Below, in pieces: positions 42,601-55,500 of a stretch of 64,000 nt of DNA (position 1 is the first letter of the stretch; the number at the start of each line of letters is the position of its first letter). The notes below the pieces were generated by a model. That model was given only the letters and a program-made list of their open reading frames with translations. It had not been told where the DNA came from and searched no databases. The translations under genes and the position numbers were made by a program. This DNA is from Hermatobates lingyangjiaoensis (lineage: Eukaryota; Arthropoda; Insecta; Hemiptera; Hermatobatidae). Where the stretch lies: contig JAPFBL010000035.1 in the NCBI GenBank assembly GCA_026182355.1, positions 2,547,501 to 2,611,500 of the forward strand, in the 5' to 3' direction.

Positions 42601-45600
42601 TCTAAGGAACAGAAAGTGTGACTTACCTATTATTTCAAATAATAGCTTAGTTAAGGGAGAAAGGCACTCGCAACTTTGTTTTACATCCTACATTTCTTTC
42701 TACCCAAGTTTAGGAGGCCAAAGTAGCCCAATGGTAACGTGCTCGCCTCTGAACTGATAGGTCTGGGGTTCAAGACCCCTCTGGCCATCGATTATCACTT
42801 GGCAGGTGAATAAATGTGAGCACGTGGTTCCTCAGAGAGAACGTTATGCCAACGGTCCCGTGCCTGTACAATGTTAGGGAACTCGTTAAAGAACCCTATC
42901 TAAATACCCTTGAGTTATGCAAAATTTAGGGCCACCAATTTAGAAATTAGTTTTTTTTTTTGTTTTTTTTTTGAGTGGTATCACAAAGGGCCAATGTCCG
43001 GCCTATATGTGTTCCCTTGTGAAGGACTGCCATTGCAACCTAACATAACCTACCCAAGTTATTAGAGCTTGTCTTTAAGGTCCTTTAGAACTATGGTCCT
43101 TAAGTGCCATGGTCCAAGTGATCTAAGCCAATGCACTTTTAGGCTACGTTTAATATTATATACGTATACATAATGAAGCAATCACAAATTGACCATAAGT
43201 TGCCTGTTTCCGTTCTGTTTATATACATATTGACAATAGTTTCCTAAGTGTATTTTTTAATTTTGAGTAAAATATTTTTTTTTATGAATAAAATCTCCCT
43301 GATGTAGTTTTATAAACGAAAGTATAATTTTATTTGCATTCCCTATAAATTTAACAAATAATTAGTATTTTTTCCTTTAACCAATTAAATATATAAATAT
43401 ATATTTGTAAAGGACCACGTAAAATACGAAATATATAATATGAAAAATATATAGTATGTCATTTTTTATTCTGTAAGGGTTTCTTTGAGACATGCAATTT
43501 ATTGTAAGGGTTCCTACAGGATAAAAAGGGTTGAAAAATGCCCCTTAGACCAACATTGATCTAGTGTATCATTCATGCAAGCTGATCTTGACTGATCGGA
43601 GGAAAGAACTATTTCACTCCTGCATCACACTTTACGCATGATTTTATTTTCCTTATAGTAATAAAAACAGATTTTTTTTTTGTTAACTGCTGCAGTTCTT
43701 TTAAGGGTGTATTTGGAGAACTGTATGTATGTAAAAACACGCTGAACAGCTAAAAATACAAAATGACTTTGTCTCATTAGCTAAGAAGGTTGATGAAGGT
43801 ATCAACTGACGACAAAGTTGGGGCCCATGCTGAGCCGTTGGCAGTTGCGGATTTCCCTCATGCAGAGCTCTGTCGTCATGTGGTCGTCAGTGGCCTCGTC
43901 TCGCACTCCCCACCGCATGTCCACCACCTGAAACAGTCCAGCACGATTAGAGTCCGTAAAGATTTTTTTAACACACTAAGCAATATAGGTGGTGGGAAGC
44001 AGCCGGTTCGTACCGGTTCGTGCGAACCGGTGCTTAAAATTACGTAAACCCCTATTTAGACCTTTAACAAACTCCACAAGTGTCGCCTGACTCACGTGAC
44101 TTGTGCATGTATGACAACGTAATTTGCGCATTTATATAGCCTGTATATAACTAAACCATTTAGTTTCGTTTGCGTAACTTTTACAGTGCTTAAACTACTC
44201 ATGACAATACAGATGTTGAGTTGGTCTAGCCTACGTTAGGTCTAGTTTTAACTTTTAGTTCTGAATCAAATATTGAATTTTTTTAGATCTGATTTTAATC
44301 CTCATAAAGAGGTCTATTAAAGCATTTAAATTGCTCAAGAACAATATAGGGACATTTGAAAAAGAAATTGATGAAAATGTTGCATCGGACGCATTCAAAG
44401 AGATCCAGTTTACTGAAAACCACAGATTTGTTAGCCTACCTCGTCAAAAGTACTGGAAGCAATAATAGAAAATATAAAAAAAAGACTGTTCGCTATTGAT
44501 CATGTTAAAGCAACAAGCAATGAGCAGGATAACTTCCTTGAGCTATTTAAACCGCCGAACTCATAATATTTTAAGTACCGGTTCGCACAAACCGGTTTTC
44601 ACACGATCTGTTTTCTTAGTATCTACTCTAAAAAAATTTTAATCCCACCACTGAATTAAGGAATTAATTATTATTTTATTATTTATTATTATAATTTATT
44701 ATTTATTAATTAAGCGCCATTAAGGAATCAAGCACCTACTTCAACAGCTTATTTATTAGACATCACCTTTTATTAAGTTTACCCCTTCATTTCAACTACC
44801 TTAACCGAAAGATTATCAGGTTTTCTAACTGTTCCTTTACTGTAGACTTAACCATCCACTTTAAAAATAAGAAGGTATTCAAGCGTCAGCAATTAGACAT
44901 TGCTAAATTTAGCATAAACAATATTGGCTAGCACAGAGGTTAGTGGGATGACTTCAAGAAATGGATAAACTCCTCATCTCAAATATTGGCGTTAGAGTCG
45001 TTCAACTGGTTCTGAAAGTTAGGGACTCCAGTATATGAGGAAAGTTGGCCATTACAATTCTTAATGTAACATAAACTATAATATACCACACATCTAATCA
45101 TACAATTAAGTTGTGCATTGGATGAAACCTTACAGGATGGAATAGAGGTTTTCATAAAGCTTTTTAAAAGCTGCTTGATGAATACAATTTTTTTTTACAA
45201 TTAATTTAAAAAAATATAATTTTATAATAATACAAAAAAAAAGACAGTTAAATGTAAAATAGAAAAGTTATCACTATAGAATGAGGATGGATCGTAGTCA
45301 GCATGCTTTCGCCGCTATCGAACCTTTCGCGTTTGATTAAAGAAAATTACCCAAGATTTTACATCTGGGAGTTGGCAATCCTGTCCTTCGTGAAATACTT
45401 GGTCACACCCTACATTATGTCAAAAAATCGTTAAAGACAACTAATATAATAATCTTGCCATGAAAAAATTTAAACATCCCGATGAAAAATTAACAATGGC
45501 CGCAAAATTACCACCTCTTAAAGTCCTACTGAACCAACCACCAGGCAAAAAATAAAACAAATTACAACAATCGAGTGAAATCAGATTATAATTTGTCATG

Positions 45601-48600
45601 AAATATTTTGTTATTCAATTTATAATATACATTTATTCTGGGGTTTATATCATGCAAATATTATTAAATATTTAAAACTAATTTATAGCTAATCTTCTCA
45701 GAAAAGATTTAACATTATGAAAAGAACTTTACTATCTCAGGAATAAAAATGATTTCTATTAATTAATGTAAGTAAAGATAGAATCTATTCATTCTTGCCT
45801 TTAAGATTGATAACAGTTCTGGTCTATTGTAGAGCAATATGATGTAATGCCTCCCATAATTAAGTATACGCTTCCTATAATTAAATATTTATAACTGGGA
45901 TTTAAAACTGGAAACCATGTATTTACAGCAATATGCACTAAATGTTAATAATTTAAAAAGTATTCATACGATAACAGTGCCGTGAAATTTGTGGTGAGTG
46001 GGATACTAGATTTTTAAACTCATATTTGAAAACAGAATTTCTAACACAATATTTTCAAAATAGGAATTCAATTAACAGCTTGTACATTGACTACCGCGTA
46101 TCTTATCTCAAATCAACATTGGTTATACACATGCCTGCACGCACGCACAAACACACACACACTTTTGAAATTTTTAAATAGAAAAAACGTCAGAAATAAA
46201 CATTGCAAACCTCAAAACATGTAAATACATCAAAATTTTTTAAGTCGATTTTTGTCATGATCGCTACTTTCTACTCATTGTAAAGGAAAAATGTGATTTC
46301 AATATTTTGTTGTTGTTACTATTATTTAAAATTATTCAATTTAATGCAGTGAATGAAAAATTAAACTGAAGAAATGAATTGATAATGTACATTAAAATAA
46401 CAGAAAACGATCATTCTAGCTATTTTAAATGGTTAGTTACAAAAATGCTCTCCTCTATTAGGGAAGAGGACAAAATAATTTACCTCTATAAGCAAGAAAT
46501 ACGACAAAAATCAATCGAATTATAAAATTTATTAAATTTATTGTAATTGAATGGAAATTTACACTTCATAAATAATTTTATGAGGAACGAAAACGGAGGG
46601 GTCCTCGCCTCACCAGGCTACCCCGACTTCGCGTCCCTGTTCAAGAATAAATTAACGTGAATCATTTCATGTACAAAGTCATTTATACTTTAGGTAATCA
46701 GGAAACAAGATTAATGCCACAAATCTATGGATTAATCAGTTTTGAGGAAAGATTTACCTTTCGTTTTACTACGCCTATATTCTAATTCTGCATATATGAA
46801 TAGCGGTCCTGGTCCTGTTTTCAGTACCGCCCTGTTTTCCTGCGGGACTCTTCGCTCTTCGCTCTTCACACCTCCTGATGACGACGATGGTCGAAATATC
46901 GATGTGAGTTATGTCTGTGTCTTTCTGTGTGTTTCCTTTTTTTTGAATTTATTTTATATATATATATATATATATTGAAAAACAAACGGTGCATAGAGAC
47001 AATAAATGTTACTTTTCTCTCTATCTTTTAATTAATTAATAATTCTCTAATTAATATCATTTAGCCATAATCTTCTAAGATACAGTACCTTTATACCAAT
47101 ACAGTTATAAAACTGACTTTGTCAGTTTTTTTTTAAAATAAAATAATATTTTTAAACCACTTATAACAACAATGTTGTCATGATAAAATAAAGATAATAG
47201 ATTAGAATAAGCAAGACAAAACAAAGGAAAGAGTTAGAAAGAATAAGAAAAACATGTTATCTCCTATATATGGTTTTTCCTTTTTCTTTTAATATTCTAA
47301 GTTACTGTCCTATCCTTTGACTGGGAGAAAAAATAAAAAAAAAGGTTTGAAGATTAATAAATTTCTCTTAAAATTCTGTTCACTTTCATATATGTACAGG
47401 TTCATCATAGCTCATAAAGATGATATTCCTATGAAGCCAATTATGCGTTTGGTTGACTCTTGACTATGATCACGAAATAGTGAAGAAATATAAATAGAAC
47501 ATTTCTGTTACTAAATATTTATTTATCCATAAGCTATGTTAGACAATGAGGTCATTGATAATATTTTCATTATTTCTTTAAGTTCTAGTTTTAAAACTCA
47601 CTAAAGGATTCTCAAAATTAATAATTTTTATTAAGCACACAGCATGATACAAGGGATAATTGTTGATTGTTGTAGCGCAGGTGCTATCATAGATAAGGCT
47701 TTACGAGTCACGCCATCAGACAGCAAAGATATGCTTCAACTTTTACATTTTCTGTACATTCAAACAAATATTCCATTATGATAAATTTTAAACATATAAC
47801 GTTTCATTTAGAAATTTAACTAGAAAACATTACATTATCAATGTGCATATTTCATCTATTCTTAAAAGTAAAACATATGACCATACCTCAAGTCTACCTT
47901 AGCTAGCCTAAGTTAGAGCACTAAACACTAATTTAGCTAGTTTTAGCCAGAGTATTAAAAACTACCTTGGCAAGATTTTAGCCAAAGTTAGTTAGTCTTT
48001 AGAAAAAATACAAAAGACTAATTAGATAGGCATAGCCATAGTACTAAATACTACTTTAGCTAATCTTAGCAAAATTACTAAAGTCCTCTCCGGCCTTCGA
48101 AACGTTGAAGAGTTAACATAACACTTGTACTAGCGGCAGACAAGAAGGAAAGGTAAAAAAGTGTAGAACTTTAATAATAAATTACGGAGAAAAATATCAA
48201 CTTTAAAGTTTAGTCGGTATTAGAGCATACTTCTAGAAGATTAATATTAGAAACTTCTTAAAAATTGTAGCAATATTAATCTTCCATTAATAATGGCTAT
48301 GAATATTTCTTATTCTTATTATACATATAACAAAAGCACACAGAAATACAACAAATATGGTAAAAAAGAAGGAATATGAATGGTTTAGTAAAAGCCACAG
48401 GAAAAGAATCACAATATGCAAGGTCCAAAATATAAATGCAGTTACGGAAAGTTCAGAAAGTCTTGCTAAGAATGGTTATGTACGATAGTTAAGAGCACAA
48501 TCAAATTCAGTTTACGATGATGATTAATAATCGGGCAGGTCAGACGACCGTGTACCATATTGACCCGTACCACCAAATAAATTCGGAGGTTGGGAGACAA

Positions 48601-49508
48601 AATAAGTGAAAATCTGCATCTAAAATAGAGTGTTCTTGGTAATAAGTATAAGGAACTCCATTCATTATTATAGAAGTGAACGAAATAGTTGTAATGTGGG
48701 AAGTGCTATCACCATGTTACCTCCTGGAACCAGAACTAAGCCATGATGTTTATATAAATTAATTGTTCGAATAAATTAATCAGCTTGATATAAGCATAAG
48801 CTATTAATATAAAATTATTGATTCATATAATCACTTATATAATTGTTTATATAACATATCTAGTCAAGATAACTTTATCAGGACCAGGCCGGACAAGTGT
48901 TCGAATTGTATATAAAACAGAATGCAATTCAAAAATAAAAACATAGTTCTGCTTAATATTACATTATTCTACTCTCATACGGACTCATATAAATTTTCAT
49001 ATATTAACATCAGTAACTATATATAAACCACAGTAACTACTTCCTCATTTTTTACAAGTTTCTCCTTTCTGAATGTTACTTTTATAAAAAAAAAGAAAAT
49101 GGCCTTGCAAAATATATATATATACATTTATAAAAATATTTCACATAAACACGTGAAATAACAATCAATGATCAAACCACAATACGAAATGGGAAAACAA
49201 GACCAAGATCTTTCAACTGTAAAAAGCGGTCTTCGTCGGAGTCAAAAACCCAACTGATGTTGGGTCACGTCAGTTGGGTTTTTGACTCTGACGAAGACCG
49301 CTTTTTACGGTTGAAAGATCTTGGTCTTGTTTTCCCATTTCATATTGTGGTTTGGTCATTGATACATATTTATATGCATGTTTTATTGAAAAGTACGCTA
49401 TATATTCTACAAACTATTTCTACAACTCTCAAGGATGCACTATATACTCCTTGCATCTTTGTTGATACTACCATAGAACACATTTCAAATTCTTCCTCCA
49501 TCTTAATT

Positions 49509-49546
<38 letters not shown>

Positions 49547-52500
49547 TATTTAAATTTGTATTTTGAGCATTTTGGTCAGGTATATATATATATACTTAAT
49601 TCACAGAAATAACAAACATAAAAGAGATTACAAAAACTCTTCAACATATAACTAGGTGTGAGTTGCTACCCAAACAAATGAAATAGCTTGACACGACTCA
49701 ATGCGTAGCTATTCCCATCATTTTACTTGATGACATGACAGTGAAATATAACAGCAAGTTTTTGTTATCACTTTTTTATTAGTTCTTTTTGTTAATTTGG
49801 TTTGTTTATTTTATGGAATTGTTTTGTTTAATTGCCTACATTTATATATATCATTATATAAACTTGTATAAACTTACTAAGTTTAAACTTAATTAAGTAT
49901 ATTTATATACGTGTTGAGGTTACTATTAATGTCAGCTGATTATTCTAGTCGAAGGTTTTGATAATATAAGATTGGTAGTTTGTTTAAATAATGAAAATTT
50001 CATTTCCTTATTCAAACATTTTTTTCGTCCCTTGAAAAGGGTTTTAAAATAAAACCGAAACGTCGGCAACGAGAGTTTGATTTTTAACCTACAAAATTGA
50101 CCAAAACTTGATTACAGAACACCTACAAAATTGACCAAAACTCGATTACAGAACACCTACATATATATACTCGTATCTTAATTCGTAAAAATATTTTTTT
50201 TTTGTTATTTTTGATGTTCTCTTGCTTTAATACTTTGATCAGTTATTCTAACGGATTGTTTAATATTATATATATAATGTGTGTGTGTATATAAGTTTTC
50301 AAAATAATTACATGTTGTGTATTTGTGAGTATTTTTTGCATTATAAGAATGAACTGAATAATGACTTATTCAAAATAATGATATTTAAAGTAAGGTCTTA
50401 AATGTTAATTAGGAATTTGTGGCAAATGTTACGTTTATTTAATGCCAAAATTCTTATAGTATGTATTGCTATTATAAGTTTAAATCACAGACCGAAGTAA
50501 ACATTAGGAAGACGTTGACTTAATTATAAGCTAAAATGTGGAGGAAAGTGGTGTTTTTGCTGCACTACTTAAAAGTACTTTGAAGCCAAGGTCAGTTTGC
50601 ATCGATTGAGTCCCCCCAGGCACAGACCCTCCCCAAGGACTACTGTAATCTCAAACCCGCTCTATTCACACGTACACACACACATACACCATTGATTAAC
50701 TTAAAAATACATTATACATCATACAAGGAACATTATTCATTTATTTGGATGAAAGCAGTGATGATTATAAGGCATAATTCAGTTGACATTTCACTTGCGT
50801 ATCCTAATAATTGACCAGAAAGAAAAATAAAACATTACAACCCCCATAATAATGACCAAATGTTAATTTAGCAGTTTATTCTAAAGGTTAATTTAAATAG
50901 TCTACAATAGTTAAAACAAGACTAGAAAAGTGTCCGAGTTTATTTGATTTCAACTAAATTCCGTATTCATAATATATGTATAAAATAGATGACAAAAGAC
51001 TATAAACGTGCCAACAGGTATGAAATCATGTATTTGCTCAAGTTCATATGCTTAAAGTTATTCGAGGAGGCAAAACATTCCGAAATCTACAACCCTTATT
51101 TTGTTGGCATTGTATAGAGTGGTGATTCATCACGGGTAAAATGAGATGTTCATTAACTTACATAATGAAAATAAATTTATATCTATAATTTTTAATGTTT
51201 ACTAATCATGCCAATCTACAACCACAAAGTAATCAATAATCACTTTATGCAGTAACTTATTCCCTGTTTTTAACTCCCTGCATGGAAAATTAAATAATAA
51301 TATGTACTCCCTTGTTAATATTATTGTTTGATCTGCAAAATTCTTTTCGGATTAAACTCTTATGTGAGCTACTCCAGAGGTATGAAAAAAATATTTTTGT
51401 GATCTCTTGTAATTTATTGTTTTCTTTAAATTTTTATTTCATCGAATAATTGTATATAACTGCACACATACACACATATATATATATATTATGCATTTAA
51501 AAATTTTATGTCTGATTCGACTTGATTTAACTTTGTCAAATATTTTTCCAAATTTCGAAATCTTTTCTTCATTTCTGGGTTCAACTTAAAAATTAAATCA
51601 CCATATATTTTTGAATTCTTATTGGACATGTTTTGGTGTTATATCCACCATCTTCACAAAAAAAGAAATTAAAACTACACATAACAAAGTTATATATCTA
51701 AATATATATATTTAATATTCTATATATTTATATGAAACGGTAAAGCCACTTTTAAATAAAAACCAATTAAAAAGAAGGTAGTACACAGATAGACAAAGGA
51801 ATAACTCACTTCTTTATTTCGACAAGAAAAATGAGTTATTCCTTTGTTTATTTGTGTGCTACCCCTTCTTTTTGAATTTTTATTTACCTCTTTTACCCCT
51901 TTCTAATTGATTTTTATGTGTATATTTATATTTATATGTATACATATTTAATAATATATATATATAAAAGTATAGACCGTGAAGAATCAACAAAATAAAA
52001 TTTCGTTACGTTCTTGTTCTCTTTAAATTTTTAATTCATCGAATAGTTTTATATAAATGCATATATTTAATATTATATATATTTATATGAAACGGTCCAA
52101 CTTCAGGTTCAAATTAAACTCTCATTGCTATGGTTTCATTATTTATTTAAAACCTTTTTTATAGGCAGAAGTATAAACTTTTTTAACAGAATAACTAGGT
52201 ATTACCCTAGAGATTAATTTACAAAGAAAACAGTTTCCAGATTTCAGCAACGACTGTCTAGTTTGAATTCTATTTATTTCAGTATTTTTTAATTGTTATA
52301 TTGATATTTAATTTTATTTTACTTACATGTTCTCTAATCTAGTTTTCATGACAAAAATAATAAAAATGTACAATTTTTGGATGCAAAGTTTCGAGTTTTT
52401 AAAAAATAATAATAAATATAAAGAACTGATAAGTTATCAATAACGTGATTAGTGACCATGTGCGTTATTTATGCTTATTTTGTATGGTACCTTAATACTG

Positions 52501-55500
52501 ACTTCTAAATTCTAAAATCTGAAAAAAATAGAGCCTAAGTGGCGTATGAAGAAGCTTTAGGGAAGAAACCATCAATATAGCCTCAGTTAGCTGCAAGGAG
52601 CCTTCCCGTGATGAATAGCCAGCCCTTCACTTGGGCAACATCAATAACACCGCTTCTTTTTCAAGCTATTCTCATGCCACAGACATCTCTGATGCAGCCT
52701 GAAGGCATTATAACATGGGGGTTATCTGTCATGGCTCAAACTTTCAGGACAAAGAAACCCGCTTAGTCATAGTGCCAGTAATCATGTCCACTGAAACTGT
52801 TCATGCTCTTTTAACAATTGGCCTTTCTTTGTCTTTGCCATACTGAATTCCATATTTAGCTGGTATCTGATCATCAATTTTCCTGGCTCTATGACCTTCA
52901 TCCGAATGAACAGTCATAGAGCTTCCGTCAATAACCACTCATATCAACCCGTCGCCATCCATGCTAACAACCGTGGGCATTCCTTTAACAATTGCTATAG
53001 GTTACAGATACAACGACAAGTTCCCTCTGAAAGTAAACGTCACTCTACAAGCTTTCGAGGGGGCGCATATTTGGTTTCTGAACGCGGGTAGCTCACCACG
53101 TCTAAACTTAAAGAGATGAAGTTGTTTAAAATTGCTAAACAATTTAATATATATATATATATCAAATCTGGCATTATAGCATATATATTTATATATATAT
53201 CAAATCTGGCATTATAGCATATACATTATATATATATATATATTTGTTTTTTATATTGTTTTCCTTTCCCTTTTAAATTTTATTTTATATTTATTTTTTA
53301 TTTAACTTATTATTTTATATTTTTTTATTTATTTTTTACTCTGTTCTGGATATCTTTAAAACTATTTTTAACTTAACGTTTTATTTTGTTATTTATACTA
53401 CTTAAGTTTTTATTAATTTTAACATATAATTTGTTATAATATTTTATATTATTGATAGTTCCTCATTCCCTTCTTATTAATTATTTTATTCTTCAGTTCT
53501 TCACTTTCTTAGTTTATTTTTCTTAATTCTCTTGAACAGGGCGCGCGTATGACAACACTGTTTGTCTTCAACCATCCCTTCACAAGTGCGCTTGGAATCC
53601 ATACCTCTTCTCTCCTGATGAAAGTTAAACCGGAAATTGGAGACTAAGTCGGTTTTTCTATTTCCTGAATGCCTATAGTTTACTTTGAAACATTTGTTCT
53701 GCTTTGTGGATCGTTTCCTTCATGACTATATATATATAAAATATACAAAGAAAAAAATTATATATATTTGCAACTTTTTGTTGCAGTTTATCCTGTATAC
53801 ATACATTGTTAAAAATTAGACCATATTTAGCTGAAATTTGTTTTTTTATAAGTTTCTTGAATTTCCAGAATAATGATCTTGTTACTGTATTCACAGAGCA
53901 TAGTAAGTTACCAATCGACATGGTAAATGAACACATGTTTCTGCTGTCTTAAGCCATTATCATTGATTGCATTCCACTGGTACACTTGAACGCACGTACC
54001 TCTTCTTCTTCCCTTCTACTCTCTTCCTGACAACGAACTTCAATTCGAAATATTGATTCAGTAAGTTTTCTCGTTTCTTCTATGTGTTATCTGTTTCATT
54101 TGTATATATATATATGTAAAATCAAGGAAACGATCCACATATGACAACAAGCGTGTCATATATATATATTAATATTTGCGAGAGCAATAGACTTGTCTAC
54201 CGAGGAGGTTTTAAAGAATTAGTAGATCGTCTTTATCGTTTTGTTCCGAAACTCCTTTGTTTACCATGACTTTGCGAAACTTTGTTCCCTGTCTTCGCTT
54301 TTTCTTCCTTTTAAAATTCTTGATCCTCCTTCTCCCCATCAATATGTCCCCTTTCTCCTGTTCAATCCACTGTGTGATTCTTGTGAGAACCAGTGACCAA
54401 GACCAAAAGATCTTAGCATCATATCTGAATATTTACTGAGGTATCCACATATATATGAGAACACATGAAAACAATGTCGTTTTAGCTATGTATGTTTGTC
54501 AAAATCATTTGAACTCTAAAATGATTTCTCCCATAATTTTATAAAAGTTTTAATAGGTGAGAAAAAAATGTAGCAGTTTAGAAGTTTTAAACTTAGAAGA
54601 ATTTAGAGATTAGGAAATGTTACATAATTTACGTTAAAACTTTTATTATACAGTTTTAAGAAAGTATACTTCCTGAGGTCTCCTGATTATAATGAAATAT
54701 GGTTTGGAAATTGGTGTGTGAGTGCAAACGTGCAAAGCAGGATATCTCAAGATATTAAAGAGTTATAGTTACCTAATTTAATATTTAAATTACTGTTAAC
54801 TCTCACACTGAATAGTAAGTTCGACAGCAGAATGCACTTTAAAAGGGAATTTAATTAAAATTTCTACGGCTCAGGCTTTTTAAAAGTTAGTAAATTCTCG
54901 AATTGAATTTTAGGATACACTGACCTTTTAAAGGTCTCTGACTAAGTTTACATTCATATTAAACAAAAATCAGAACAATATTGATTAGAAATATTAAATA
55001 GGATATTTGATGTAATTAATACAGCCCCTATAATAATAATATAATTATCAATGAATTAATACGATTACTCGTGTAGAACGCCTTAAATACTTCGGCTTGT
55101 AGTAAATGTAGTAATGTAACCAAATGTAAAAAAGCATGTAGCAAGTGTTTTGATCTTTGTATTTTATCTGTAGACTAGCAAACCTACCTGTCTTTGACGG
55201 AATCAAAAATTCGATTGTATTTGGTATTCCAAAATATTATTAGAAATTATAGAATAGTAGAAAATACCATTATTAGTATAGTGTTAAGCAAATGCCTCTG
55301 TATACACCACATTAGCTGTCTGTTTTCAGGTTAATGAAAGAACAAAGAGTTGGTACCTCTGGATCTTGGGCAAGCAAACTACAGTTGACTATTTGAGAAA
55401 AACTTGGTCTCACCCACTTTAATTCCTGCGTTAGATAAACTTTCCCCTTGCAACTTAGTTAACGTCATAGCGAAATAGACTCTGCCTGGACATTGCAATC

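Larger units (their letters stand above)
33469..43810 (-). other. Intron 3
   Basis: 10.3 kb. Contains a possible MITE remnant near 34015-34145, SINE copies (35280-35492, 38735-39057, 40086-42395 with nested hAT, 42711-43049), a dispersed repeat (35552-36075), a CA-microsatellite repeat (36535-36770), a PLE-type end (37770-37940), a Helitron fragment (37990-38392) and an inverted repeat (38625-38731). The stretch 43.06-43.8 kb holds nothing I can name. Confidence 0.65.
52550..54180 (+). mobile_element. Penelope-like element, 3' part, decayed
   Basis: A GC-richer stretch from 52550 leads into the endonuclease remnant, then AT-rich DNA with a duplicated (TA)n-flanked unit (53145-53245), then hammerhead-like cores near 53615 (CTGATGA) and 54026 (CTGACAA). 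A 15-bp segment GTGGATCGTTTCCTT (about 53705) recurs inverted near 54126, so two copies may abut. Boundaries are uncertain. Confidence 0.5.

Noticed and set aside
42716..42790. tRNA gene
   Set aside because: A and B boxes are present but no acceptor-stem pairing or anticodon arm; it is the head of a SINE, as are all other tRNA-like boxes here.
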